A DNA stretch of 16,959 nt. It comes from Planctomycetaceae bacterium. Its GTDB lineage: Bacteria; Planctomycetota; Planctomycetia; Pirellulales; Pirellulaceae. The first letter of the stretch is position 1. The number at the start of each line of letters is the position of its first letter. Below are positions 1-6,755 of the stretch, piece by piece. The notes beneath the pieces were generated by a model. It was given only the letters and a program-made list of their open reading frames with translations. It ran no database searches and had not been told where the DNA came from. The translations under genes were made by a program, and so were the position numbers. The DNA is taken from the NCBI GenBank assembly GCA_002685655.1, contig NYXM01000071.1, positions 1 to 16,959 of the forward strand, read 5' to 3'.

Positions 1-418
1 CGTAGCCGAAGTTGTTGGTCACCTGGTCACCGCGATGGCCAGTCGTGATCGGCCTTCCACCCACGCGGCCGGGCACATTGTCAATCATGTCGAGCCAGTC
101 GACATAGTCGACGTCGGTCCCACCGGGAAACCGTGCCAGCGGGACCCGCATCCGGCGAAGCAAATGCTTGGCCTTCGGACGCAGCTTGTGGGTACCGGGA
201 ATCACAGCAGCTTCCGGGCCGATTTCGCCCCAACTGGGCCGTTCCATGAATTGACCGAAAAGCCGTGGATCGATCTCGTGCAGTACCCTATCGGATACAG
301 TGATTTCAATGCCAGCGGCCGGCGATCGCCCTTCGGCGCATAAAACCGCCGAGACATCCGCACTCACGATCGCCAGCACAGATGTCCACAAAAACGCCCA
401 GCCGGTGAGTATTCGCAT
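1..418 (-). CDS. Secreted GH51-like alpha-L-arabinofuranosidase, N-terminal part (cut by window edge)
   Basis: This open reading frame begins at ATG 418-416 and runs off the left edge; 139 residues are visible. An AGAGGAA ribosome binding site (428-434) lies 9 nt upstream of the ATG, which decides the start. Residues 1-28 are a hydrophobic signal peptide (core FLWTSVLAIV, ending near LCAEG), so the enzyme is probably exported. The mature start matches the first strand-helix segments of clan GH-A arabinofuranosidases: IDPRLFGQFMERPSWGEIG (about 49-67), then LARFPGGTDVDYVDW (94-108, like the family's RWPGG-Y-W pattern) and TNNFGY (134-139, like the family's N-FG-(D)EF segment). The catalytic glutamates would lie beyond the window. 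Such enzymes release arabinose from plant or algal polysaccharides. It diverges from the selenoprotein gene at 718. The fold assignment is fairly secure; exact family and substrate are inferred. Confidence 0.75.
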   Translation of the reverse strand, partial: MRILTGWAFLWTSVLAIVSADVSAVLCAEGRSPAAGIEITVSDRVLHEIDPRLFGQFMERPSWGEIGPEAAVIPGTHKLRPKAKHLLRRMRVPLARFPGGTDVDYVDWLDMIDNVPGRVGGRPITTGHRGDQVTNNFGY

Positions 419-509
419 CGACACGGGTTCCTCTGCCTGTTTGGAATGGTACGCAGTTTGCCAGTCTATGACATACGAGATGCCCTTTACACTGCAGGAG
501 ACCGAAAAC

Positions 510-528
510 CGGCACGGATTCCGTGCCG
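510..528. repeat. Perfect 8-bp inverted repeat, candidate operator or hairpin
   Basis: CGGCACGG (510-517) and CCGTGCCG (521-528) are exact reverse complements separated by ATT. The element lies in the divergent 299-bp spacer, about 92 bp upstream of the arabinofuranosidase start. A palindrome of this size is typical of a dimeric repressor site, but no regulator is encoded nearby, and a transcript hairpin is an equal possibility. Confidence 0.45.
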
Positions 529-573
529 AGAACTCCGTCTGTCGCGAGGATTCGTGCTCGGAGAGGGCGTCGA

Positions 574-595
574 ACCGCCAAACAAGAATGGCGGT
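574..595. repeat. Perfect 7-bp inverted repeat in divergent spacer
   Basis: ACCGCCA (574-580) pairs exactly with TGGCGGT (589-595) around an 8-nt A-rich loop. It is 122 bp upstream of the selenoprotein start. No T-run follows, so it does not look like a terminator. The rest of the spacer 419-717 shows no clear sigma-70 promoter and no gene that I can support. Confidence 0.35.
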
Positions 596-717
596 GTGAT
601 GCCGTTGTGGCTAGACTGACGGCGTTGGGTGTTGCGGAATGAACAGAGTCGTCATCTCGATTCCTTCGCTACCTCCTATCCAAAAAAGCAATCCACCTTG
701 AGACTGGGAGCCATGTC

Positions 718-1941
718 ATGCGAGCCACGATCTTGGGTTTATTAGCCGTTGGGCTTTGTGGTTGGACGAGCGGGGTGGATGCGGCCGACGCACCTGCATG
801 GGAAAAAGACTATGAGCGAGCGAAACTCATTGCACGCCGCACCGGCAAACCGATCCTCTTGACCTTCCGCTGAGAGGAGTGACGGGATTGTTCCTCCTTC
901 GACGAGCAGGTTGTTCGTCTCGACAAAACACTCAGCAAGTTGGCCGACAAGTTCGTACTGATGCGGATCATAAACATGCGAGGCGTGGATCTAACAACAT
1001 TTGATTTTGACTACGACCTGACGTGGGCGGCATTTTTCATGAACGCCAACGAACACATCTACGGACGTTACGGTGGCCGCGACGAAGGGCCGGCGGACAA
1101 GGGGCTGTCCATCGAGGGCCTGACGTACGCGATGGAAGCGGCGCTGGCCGCGCACGCCCGCGATCCTAACGCGCAGCCGAAGCGACTCGCAAAGGAAGTT
1201 CACAGTGTCGACCGATTCGCGGCGGCGCGGCGATTGAAGAAGGATCAGTGCATCCACTGCCACCAGGTCTACGACTTCGACCGCGACCGTCTGGCGCTGG
1301 CGAACAAGTGGTCGAAGGACGAAGTCTGGGTCTATCCGCCCCCCAAGAATATCGGGCTGGTGTTGGATCGGAAACAAGGCGATCGAATTGACGCCATTCT
1401 GCCAGGCTCATCAGCCGCCGCCGCGGGAATGCGCGAAAATGATGTGTTGCTTCGGCTGGGCGAGATCAACGTGGCCTCGTACGCTGACGCGCAGTACGCG
1501 TTGCACCGAGCCCCCAAGTCCGGACGACTTGTGGCGGTTTGGACGCGGGGCGACCGAACGCTGACCAGGACGCTGGCGCTGGAAAACGGTTGGCGAGAAT
1601 CGGACATTTCGTGGCGCGGCTCAATGTGGGGACTGGAGCCTCAAGCCCAAGTTTACGGCCGAGACTTGACGGCGGAGCAAAAGCGCGAACTGGGCCTGCC
1701 GCCAAGACGTTTGGCTTTCAGTCAGGGTGACTTCGTTCCCCGAGAGTCACGGAAGGCCGGTATTCACGCCCGGGACATTATCATCGGCATCGACGGGAAG
1801 GAGCTCGAGATGACGATGTTGCAGTTCAACGTCTATGTTCGACTGAACTACAAAGTCGGCGAGCGAATCACGTTCAACGTCAATCGCAACGGCAAACGCT
1901 TAGAGATTCCAATGACGTTGCAGTCGCGACTTCGCCGATGA
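718..1941 (+). CDS. Thioredoxin-like/PDZ selenoprotein with UxxU redox motif (two in-frame TGA codons)
   Basis: The ATG at 718 follows a GGGAG ribosome binding site (706-710, 7 nt spacing). The frame is continuous to the TGA at 1939-1941 (407 residues) if the TGAs at 871-873 and 880-882 are read as selenocysteine. Visible order: signal peptide 1-22 (cleavage near GVDA-AD); thioredoxin-like domain about 28-140 with the redox site TFR-U52-EE-U55-RDC58; a CIHCH heme-binding motif (C178, C181, H182); a PDZ domain about 211-288; and a second PDZ-like domain about 321-401. TGA sits at both positions expected for a thioredoxin CxxC pair, and the surrounding protein pattern (KPILLTFR before, RDCSSFDEQV after) is intact. 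A SECIS-like hairpin follows at 901-919. From memory, public annotation has a planctomycete family called Trx7/PDZ domain-containing (seleno)protein that fits; I could not check this. Without recoding, only a truncated product starting at TTG 940 would be called. A doubly interrupted pseudogene is the alternative and much less likely. The partner and substrate are unknown. Confidence 0.85.
901..919 (+). promoter_or_regulatory. Bacterial SECIS-like hairpin for selenocysteine insertion
   Basis: GACGAGC (901-907) pairs with GTTCGTC (913-919) as a 7-bp stem (one G-U pair) closed by the loop AGGTT (908-912). The loop starts 25 nt after the second TGA and 34 nt after the first. Both fall within the roughly 16-37 nt range used in bacterial SECIS models, and a G is among the first two loop bases as that model requires. 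The sequence GCAGGT at the loop matches the GCAGGU at the apex of the Escherichia coli fdhF SECIS. It lies inside the coding sequence, as bacterial SECIS elements do. A SelB-type elongation factor should bind it; none is encoded in the window. Confidence 0.75.
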
Positions 1942-2004
1942 TCGGGATTGACCGCTCAGTTGCAGATGTCAACGCGTGGGTCGCGACGGTAGTGGGTATG
2001 CTGG

Positions 2005-2084
2005 TCCAGCGATTCCTTAAAACCAGTCTGGATGGGAACGTCTGTGTATCGATCCCTTTAGGAGTGTCCTAGAGAATCGCTGGA
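2005..2084. repeat. Nested inverted repeats between convergent genes
   Basis: TCCAGCGATTC (2005-2015) and GAATCGCTGGA (2074-2084) are exact 11-bp reverse complements 58 bp apart. Directly inside the right arm is a second hairpin, TTTAGGA (2057-2063) with TCCTAGA (2067-2073), loop GTG, one wobble pair. The structure fills most of the 162-bp gap between two converging genes, so it could serve as a bidirectional terminator, or be a remnant of a small mobile element. There is no clear U-tract. Confidence 0.4.
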
Positions 2085-2103
2085 GCAGTACAGTAGGGGC
2101 AAC

Positions 2104-3639
2104 TCACTTCGCAGGCGGCCAATAGGGCGAAACCGATCTTGCCGTGTTCAAATACGCTTCGATTCGTGCAATGACATCGGGATGCTGAGCCGCGACGTCA
2201 TTTTTCTCGGCAAGATCATTGACGACATCGTACAGTTCCAGCGGCGAGTTCTGTTGCAGACGCAGAGCTTTCCATTGCTTGTGACGAACGGCCTGTTGAA
2301 AGCCGCGTTCAAAGAACTCCCAATACAAAAACTTATGTGGATCTTGTCGCTTGCCCAACAGTGTGGGAAGAACGGATTGGCCATCGACTTCGGCCGGCGT
2401 GTCGACTCCGGCCAGATCGGCTGCTGTAGGCAAGAAATCCCAAAAAGCCCACATGAAGTCGTTCTTGGTCCCTGGTTCTATCTGGCCTGGCCAGCGGACT
2501 ATCATCGGGACGCGAATGCCACCGTCAGTGAGGTCGCGCTTGTAGCCGCGTAGAGGATGCGAGCTATTCAGAATGGACTCGTACTGTTCGAGTTCCCCGC
2601 TTCGGCGAAAATAGTAAACCTCGGCGCCATTGTCACTCGTAAAGAAAACGATCGTCCGCTTGTCAATCTCGAATATCTTAAGTCGTTGCATGATACGGCC
2701 CACGTCTGCGTCCATGCGAGTGACCATGGCGGCGTAGTTCTTGATGCTCTGCGGCCAGTCGCGGTTGGAATACGGAGCGTCACTCGGAATCTCGTAACGG
2801 CCGTGCGGTATCGTGTACGCAACATAGAGGAAGAACGGCTCGTCTCGGTGCTGATCGATGAAATCCAGTGAAAACTGGTTGAAGGCATCGTGAACCCATT
2901 GGCGCTGATGACCGCCGCGGTTTCCGTCCATGATCTGGATACTGCGATTCTTCCACAGGAATTCAGGATAGAAACCGTGTGCATGTTTCTGATTCAGGAA
3001 GCCCAACCATTGGTCAAAGCCCTGGGCATTGGGCACACCCGTCGAGCCGCGCTCGCCGATGCCCCACTTGCCGGTCACACCTGTAGCGTATCCAGCCTGC
3101 TTCAAGACTTCCGCGACGGTCACGTCCTCCGGCCTCAGCGGCACGAGCAGACGACTGCGATCGGGCAACCGCGCCGAGTTGCCGCGCACCGTCGAGTGGC
3201 CAGTGTGCCTGCCAGTCATCAGCACGCATCGAGTAGGCGCGCAAACCGTGCTGCCGGCGTAGCATTGAGTAAATCTCATTCCTTCCGTCGCGAGACGATC
3301 AATGTTCGGAGTTTGAATCTTGCTGCCGCCATAACAACCAAGATCACCGTAACCGAGATCGTCGGCCATGATCCAGATGATGTTCGGTCGCTCGGATTCA
3401 TCCGAACGATTCGCGGCGAGACCTTCTGGAATCAAGCCGCAACACACGAAAAGAACGGCAGTTACCCGAACCAGTTGCCTCAAACGTCGAGGATACCGAG
3501 ATTCCGCCTCGGTCTGCCAAGAAACAGCTATCGCGAAAGGACTGTAAGACGGGCACTTTCGCCCGTCTGATTGTTGCCGACGGGCAGGAGTGCCCGTCCT
3601 ACAGATGCGACAGTTGTTCATTGGCTGGTCCTTGGTCAT
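2104..3639 (-). CDS. Secreted arylsulfatase (formylglycine-dependent, S1 family)
   Basis: A sulfate-ester hydrolase of the alkaline-phosphatase superfamily, 511 residues from ATG 3639. Key residues: metal-binding D93-D94 (in IIWIMADDLGYGDLGCYGG), the maturation motif C133-A-P-T-R137 followed by MTG (Cys becomes formylglycine), GKWGIG at 190-195, metal ligands D336-N337, and K367 in the RGYKRDLTDGGIRVPMIVRW region. The hydrophobic signal core VTAVLFVCCGL begins only near residue 59. The N-terminus is odd: residues about 13-32 are translated from a palindromic intergenic repeat (3543-3603). ATG 3639 has no clear ribosome binding site; ATG 3621 has AAGGA 7 nt upstream; TTG 3483 would give the most normal signal peptide (MRQLVRVTAVLFVCCG, 459 residues). 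I kept the longest frame. It is last in an operon, 36 bp after the cytochrome/SUMF1 gene. The natural substrate is not evident. Confidence 0.92.
   Translation of the reverse strand: MTKDQPMNNCRICRTGTPARRQQSDGRKCPSYSPFAIAVSWQTEAESRYPRRLRQLVRVTAVLFVCCGLIPEGLAANRSDESERPNIIWIMADDLGYGDLGCYGGSKIQTPNIDRLATEGMRFTQCYAGSTVCAPTRCVLMTGRHTGHSTVRGNSARLPDRSRLLVPLRPEDVTVAEVLKQAGYATGVTGKWGIGERGSTGVPNAQGFDQWLGFLNQKHAHGFYPEFLWKNRSIQIMDGNRGGHQRQWVHDAFNQFSLDFIDQHRDEPFFLYVAYTIPHGRYEIPSDAPYSNRDWPQSIKNYAAMVTRMDADVGRIMQRLKIFEIDKRTIVFFTSDNGAEVYYFRRSGELEQYESILNSSHPLRGYKRDLTDGGIRVPMIVRWPGQIEPGTKNDFMWAFWDFLPTAADLAGVDTPAEVDGQSVLPTLLGKRQDPHKFLYWEFFERGFQQAVRHKQWKALRLQQNSPLELYDVVNDLAEKNDVAAQHPDVIARIEAYLNTARSVSPYWPPAK
3543..3603. 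repeat. 61-bp palindromic repeat overlapping the sulfatase N-terminal coding region
   Basis: The outer arms, TGTAAGACGGGCACT (3543-3557) and AGTGCCCGTCCTACA (3589-3603), are reverse complements with one mismatch. Inside them are two smaller hairpins: AGACGGGC/GCCCGTCT (3547-3554, 3561-3568) and GACGGGCA/TGCCCGTC (3579-3586, 3591-3598). The whole can fold as one long stem or a cloverleaf. From memory, GACGGGCA-type palindromes of this kind recur between genes in planctomycete genomes. Here the element is in frame with the sulfatase. Confidence 0.7.
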
Positions 3640-3675
3640 TTGTTGTTCACTGTCGTGTCGTTATCGGCTCTGCGG

Positions 3676-5133
3676 CTACAAGCTCGGCACGTCTCGGGCC
3701 AGGCGCAGACCGTTCCAACGGAGGCGCCGATGGGGGCGCTCCGCGTGACGCAGGGCTGGATCGAGCGACATTGCCCCGTCGGCGAAACCGCCGCCGCGAA
3801 GAACACGCATACCTTTGGCGGAAACTGACTCGCGGCCGTCCGCCGTGTCGTAAAGATAGGGACGCAAGAGACTCGAGCACCATTCGGCGATGTTGCCCTG
3901 CATATCGTAGAAGCTCCAAACGTTCGGCTGCCGCATCCCAACGGGTCTGGGCGAGTAGGCGTCGATCTGAAGAAACAGCTTGTCGGGATTTGCCACGCGC
4001 GCCGAATTGGCACGGTACCAGGCGCGCCGGCCAACTATCTCACTGGAATCCGCGCCACCCTGCGGTTCTTCTCCACCAGCACGACAGGCGAACTCCCATT
4101 CCGCTTCGGTCGGCAAACGGAACTGGCTGCCCGCAATGCGTGCATTGAGCCGCCGTAAAAACTCCTGGCAATCGTTCCAAGAGACGCGCTCGACGGGCAT
4201 GCGCCTGGCGTCGGGAAAACCGTCGCCCTGATGCGCACTGGGGTTTTCGCCCATTATCGTCTGCCACTGGCCCTGCGTCACTTCGTATCGGCCAAGGTAG
4301 AAAGCGTCTACTCGGACAGTATGCACCGGGCGGGAATCGGTCAGCCTGTCCGAACCCATGTCGAACTCGCCGGGCGCGACCAGCATCATGCTCACATCCA
4401 AATCGGCAACACGGACCTGACGCGGGAGTCCCGTTTCGGCGTCGAACTCCTTGCCGACGACCAGAAAACCCGGCAATTGCGGATTGAGCCGCCGGGTGCA
4501 CATTTTGAGTTTCAGCTGCGCACGGTGGTTGCCCGGAATCAGCTTTAGCGCTTCACGGAACTCTGCCTGTGCAGCTTGAAAGTCCTGCTGCTTGACGTGT
4601 CCCTCCGCATCGGCCATCCGGCTCTCGAAATGCTGCCAGCGTGACAGCAGTTCCTCAAGCCGATCGTCCCTGGCAGTCGGCGGCTGAGAAGGATTGATCA
4701 AGGCGTGCACATGGTGACACTTCTTGCAAGTTTGGACTTGCAGCGTTTCCGGACAGCCCGTTTCGTGGCAATCCGCACATAGCTTTTTGGCAATCGCCTC
4801 GCCACGTGGAAGACGATCCGGTTTTATCTCGTTCCGTTCGTTGTCGACATGCCCGCGACTTGGACCATGACATTTACGGCAGTCAGCCTCAGCCTCGACG
4901 TGAGCAGAAATGCCCCATTCCAGCACGGAGATGACGTGACACCGGGCACAGACACCCGCCTGCTTGAACTCGGTTGGTACTTTGTGCGCTGTCGTTGTCT
5001 CGCGAGCCGACTGCGGTTGGTCGTCTGCCGCAACGACGCCAAGAATGGAGTTTTCGACTGCCCCGTGAATCAGCGGAATCGCAAGAACCACGAGTAGAAA
5101 CAGCGTTGTCCAGGGAATGGCTCGCCGCGTCAT
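3676..5133 (-). CDS. Tetraheme cytochrome c fused to a SUMF1 (FGE-like) domain
   Basis: A 485-residue exported protein. Residues 8-36 are a signal peptide or anchor (TTLFLLVVLAIPLIHG). Four CxxCH heme c sites follow: C62-C65-H66, C85-C88-H89, C119-C122-H123 and C136-C139-H140. A charged, TPR- or coiled-coil-like stretch spans about 155-212. The SUMF1/formylglycine-generating-enzyme fold spans about 245-482 (MMLVAPGEFDMGS, YEVTQGQW, FRLPTEAEWEFACRAGG, NIAEWC, VLRGGGF). True aerobic FGE needs a pair of copper-binding cysteines after the RGGS/W segment; here the corresponding region (about 451-478) has none, so sulfatase activation is not supported. SUMF1 folds without those cysteines occur in many other secreted proteins. 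The start is 3 bp after the AKR stop and the stop is 36 bp before the sulfatase, so the three genes are an operon. Electron transfer is implied by the hemes; the role of the C-terminal fold is unknown. Confidence 0.88.
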   Translation of the reverse strand: MTRRAIPWTTLFLLVVLAIPLIHGAVENSILGVVAADDQPQSARETTTAHKVPTEFKQAGVCARCHVISVLEWGISAHVEAEADCRKCHGPSRGHVDNERNEIKPDRLPRGEAIAKKLCADCHETGCPETLQVQTCKKCHHVHALINPSQPPTARDDRLEELLSRWQHFESRMADAEGHVKQQDFQAAQAEFREALKLIPGNHRAQLKLKMCTRRLNPQLPGFLVVGKEFDAETGLPRQVRVADLDVSMMLVAPGEFDMGSDRLTDSRPVHTVRVDAFYLGRYEVTQGQWQTIMGENPSAHQGDGFPDARRMPVERVSWNDCQEFLRRLNARIAGSQFRLPTEAEWEFACRAGGEEPQGGADSSEIVGRRAWYRANSARVANPDKLFLQIDAYSPRPVGMRQPNVWSFYDMQGNIAEWCSSLLRPYLYDTADGRESVSAKGMRVLRGGGFADGAMSLDPALRHAERPHRRLRWNGLRLARDVPSL

Positions 5134-5136
5134 TGC

Positions 5137-6258
5137 TCAAACCCGCCACCGCTGATCGAGCCAGCGGTAGTGCGCCGGCAACCAGCCTGGGCCGCGTGCG
5201 TTGCTGAGCTTGCGGGCCGCGTCGAGAACGTCGCGCTCGGCGTGACTCAATTTCAATTGGCGTTGCAACGCCGTGTAGTTGTCGTCTAATTCGTGCTCCT
5301 GGAACATGCCGGGCATGGCACTGGTAATAAAGGACCGCGAGTAGACGAACCGCAGGGCAGCCTGGCATAGCGATTCATCAGGAAGACGGTTCAAACTTTC
5401 CGTGAGTTTTTCGGCGACGGCCGGTAACACAGGTCGATATTTCTTCTGATACAACTGAATCTTTGTGTTTTCTGGCGTCGAGCCCTGTGGGGCCTTCGGA
5501 TCCAGCTTGACAATCGATCCGGCCGCGAGCGGCTTGATCGCGATCAATCCGACCCGCTGCTTGATGGCCTTCGGCAAGACGTCGATGTAATCCGCCCGCG
5601 CGTGGATGAAGTTGTACGGGAACATGATGTAATCCAGCCCCTCGAGTTCGTCGAGCGCGCTGAGCATCATGCGTTCGCTGTGAGTCGAGATACCGATAGC
5701 GCGAATCTTGCCAGCCTGCTTCGCCTTCCGCATCACGTCCCAATCCTCGAGAAGGCTGTCGCCGACGCCCGCTCCGTCGCCGACATAGATGCGGTAGAGG
5801 TCCACATGACCGAACAGCCGCACCGCATCGTCGATGTTCTTGCCGACAAAGTTTGGGAACTGGCGACAGATCGATACCAACACCTTGTCGTGGCGATTGT
5901 TCGCCAATTGTGCCATCGGTTGCCACTGGCCAGCGTTCTCGTATGTGTCAACCATGTTGACGCCGTAGTCCATCGCCCTGGCAATGTGACGATCGCGAAG
6001 GGCCTGGCCTTCTTCGTTGAGCGTACTGCCGTTTTTGGCGCCGATTCGGTAGGCGGGATTGATGTGAGACCCAAACGAGAGAGCTGAAACAAACAGATCC
6101 GTTCCGCCCAGCCGGCGGTAGAGCATCCCGCCGCGGCGGTACTCGCCGATCGGCCCCGGGCGTTCGTCTGCTAATACAGGCGAGCCGGCCATACCGGCGG
6201 CCAATGCCGCGCTCGTACCCCGTCGCAGCAATTCTCGTCGCGAAACGCCTCGGGCCAT
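5137..6258 (-). CDS. Tat-exported aldo/keto reductase-like protein with altered catalytic tetrad
   Basis: 373 residues from ATG 6258, preceded by GGAGGT with 6 nt spacing. Residues 6-30 are a twin-arginine signal (SRRELLRRGTSAALAAGMAG, ending near VLA-DE), so the protein is probably exported folded, perhaps with its cofactor bound. The AKR barrel follows: YRRLGGTDLFVSALSFGS (47-64), GVNMVDTYEN (99-108, catalytic Asp104 and a shifted Tyr106), DKVLVSI (Lys125), and HVDLYRIYVGDG (151-162). In the last segment the usual catalytic His of the DLxxxH motif is Tyr158. GKIRAIGIST (183-192) and a cofactor-side segment near IAIKPLAAGS (239-248) are present. With the His lost and the Asp-Tyr spacing shortened, normal NADPH-dependent carbonyl reduction is doubtful. 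It is the first gene of the AKR, cytochrome/SUMF1 and sulfatase operon. Confidence 0.85.
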   Translation of the reverse strand: MARGVSRRELLRRGTSAALAAGMAGSPVLADERPGPIGEYRRGGMLYRRLGGTDLFVSALSFGSHINPAYRIGAKNGSTLNEEGQALRDRHIARAMDYGVNMVDTYENAGQWQPMAQLANNRHDKVLVSICRQFPNFVGKNIDDAVRLFGHVDLYRIYVGDGAGVGDSLLEDWDVMRKAKQAGKIRAIGISTHSERMMLSALDELEGLDYIMFPYNFIHARADYIDVLPKAIKQRVGLIAIKPLAAGSIVKLDPKAPQGSTPENTKIQLYQKKYRPVLPAVAEKLTESLNRLPDESLCQAALRFVYSRSFITSAMPGMFQEHELDDNYTALQRQLKLSHAERDVLDAARKLSNARGPGWLPAHYRWLDQRWRV

Positions 6259-6755
6259 CGCTTCACCTCCCGACCATTTGGGTTGGTATGCTGACGCGCT
6301 GTTGCGATCCTATCATCCGGCGGAGATTCGTTCAACAAGATGCTCGCTGCGCGGCGGATGTGTCCGAGCGTCGCTAATCGCACTAACGGGTATACAACGT
6401 TACAATGGCGACAAATCACTGTTCGCTGCTAGTCTGTCAAGACTAAGAATCAAGGTTGTCGAGCCTGATTGTCGTGGTTCGCTCCGCGAACCAAACGTTT
6501 TGATCGAGGAGCGATCAACGACTATCTCGCCAGGCGACCATTCTTCTTCAACCCCAAAATCAAGAATTGACACAGCATTAGACGGTGAATTCATCGAGTT
6601 TCCACCAGCATTGAACTGGTTCGACTGGTGGACGAGTTCTTCCGCCCGGTGATTTGTAGGCTAAACTAATCACTCGACACTAAACACTCGACAGGTGCAT
6701 TGTTTGTCAGGGTGGTTGGTTCAACTCACATTGATAACCTCACGATCGATCTAAA
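6259..6755. other. 497-bp divergent intergenic region with paired hairpins and a short direct repeat
   Basis: This spacer separates the leftward operon from the rightward sulfatase and must hold promoters for both. It contains two adjacent perfect hairpins: TGGTTCGC/GCGAACCA (6475-6482, 6486-6493) and TTGATCG/CGATCAA (6500-6506, 6512-6518). A direct repeat CACTCGACA occurs at 6671-6679 and 6685-6693 (14-bp period, 63 bp before the sulfatase start). A TTGACA hexamer at 6567-6572 could be a -35 box, but no good -10 follows at 17 bp. I see no convincing gene here. Confidence 0.5.

Noticed and set aside
611..655. 14-codon minus-strand reading frame near an AGGAGG at 671-676
   Set aside because: The spacing of about 15 nt is too long and the peptide (MTTLFIPQHPTPSV) resembles nothing known.
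718..1941. Pseudogene reading of the 718-1941 frame because of two stop codons
   Set aside because: Both stops are TGA, both fall on thioredoxin CxxC positions, the frame is otherwise intact from ribosome binding site to stop, and a SECIS-like hairpin follows.
3676..5133. Calling this gene a true formylglycine-generating enzyme because it neighbours a sulfatase
   Set aside because: The segment that should hold the two catalytic cysteines has none.
6278..6652. 124-codon plus-strand frame in the divergent spacer
   Set aside because: The product is Ser/Arg-rich with no domain, signal or ribosome binding site, and it overlaps hairpins and probable promoters.
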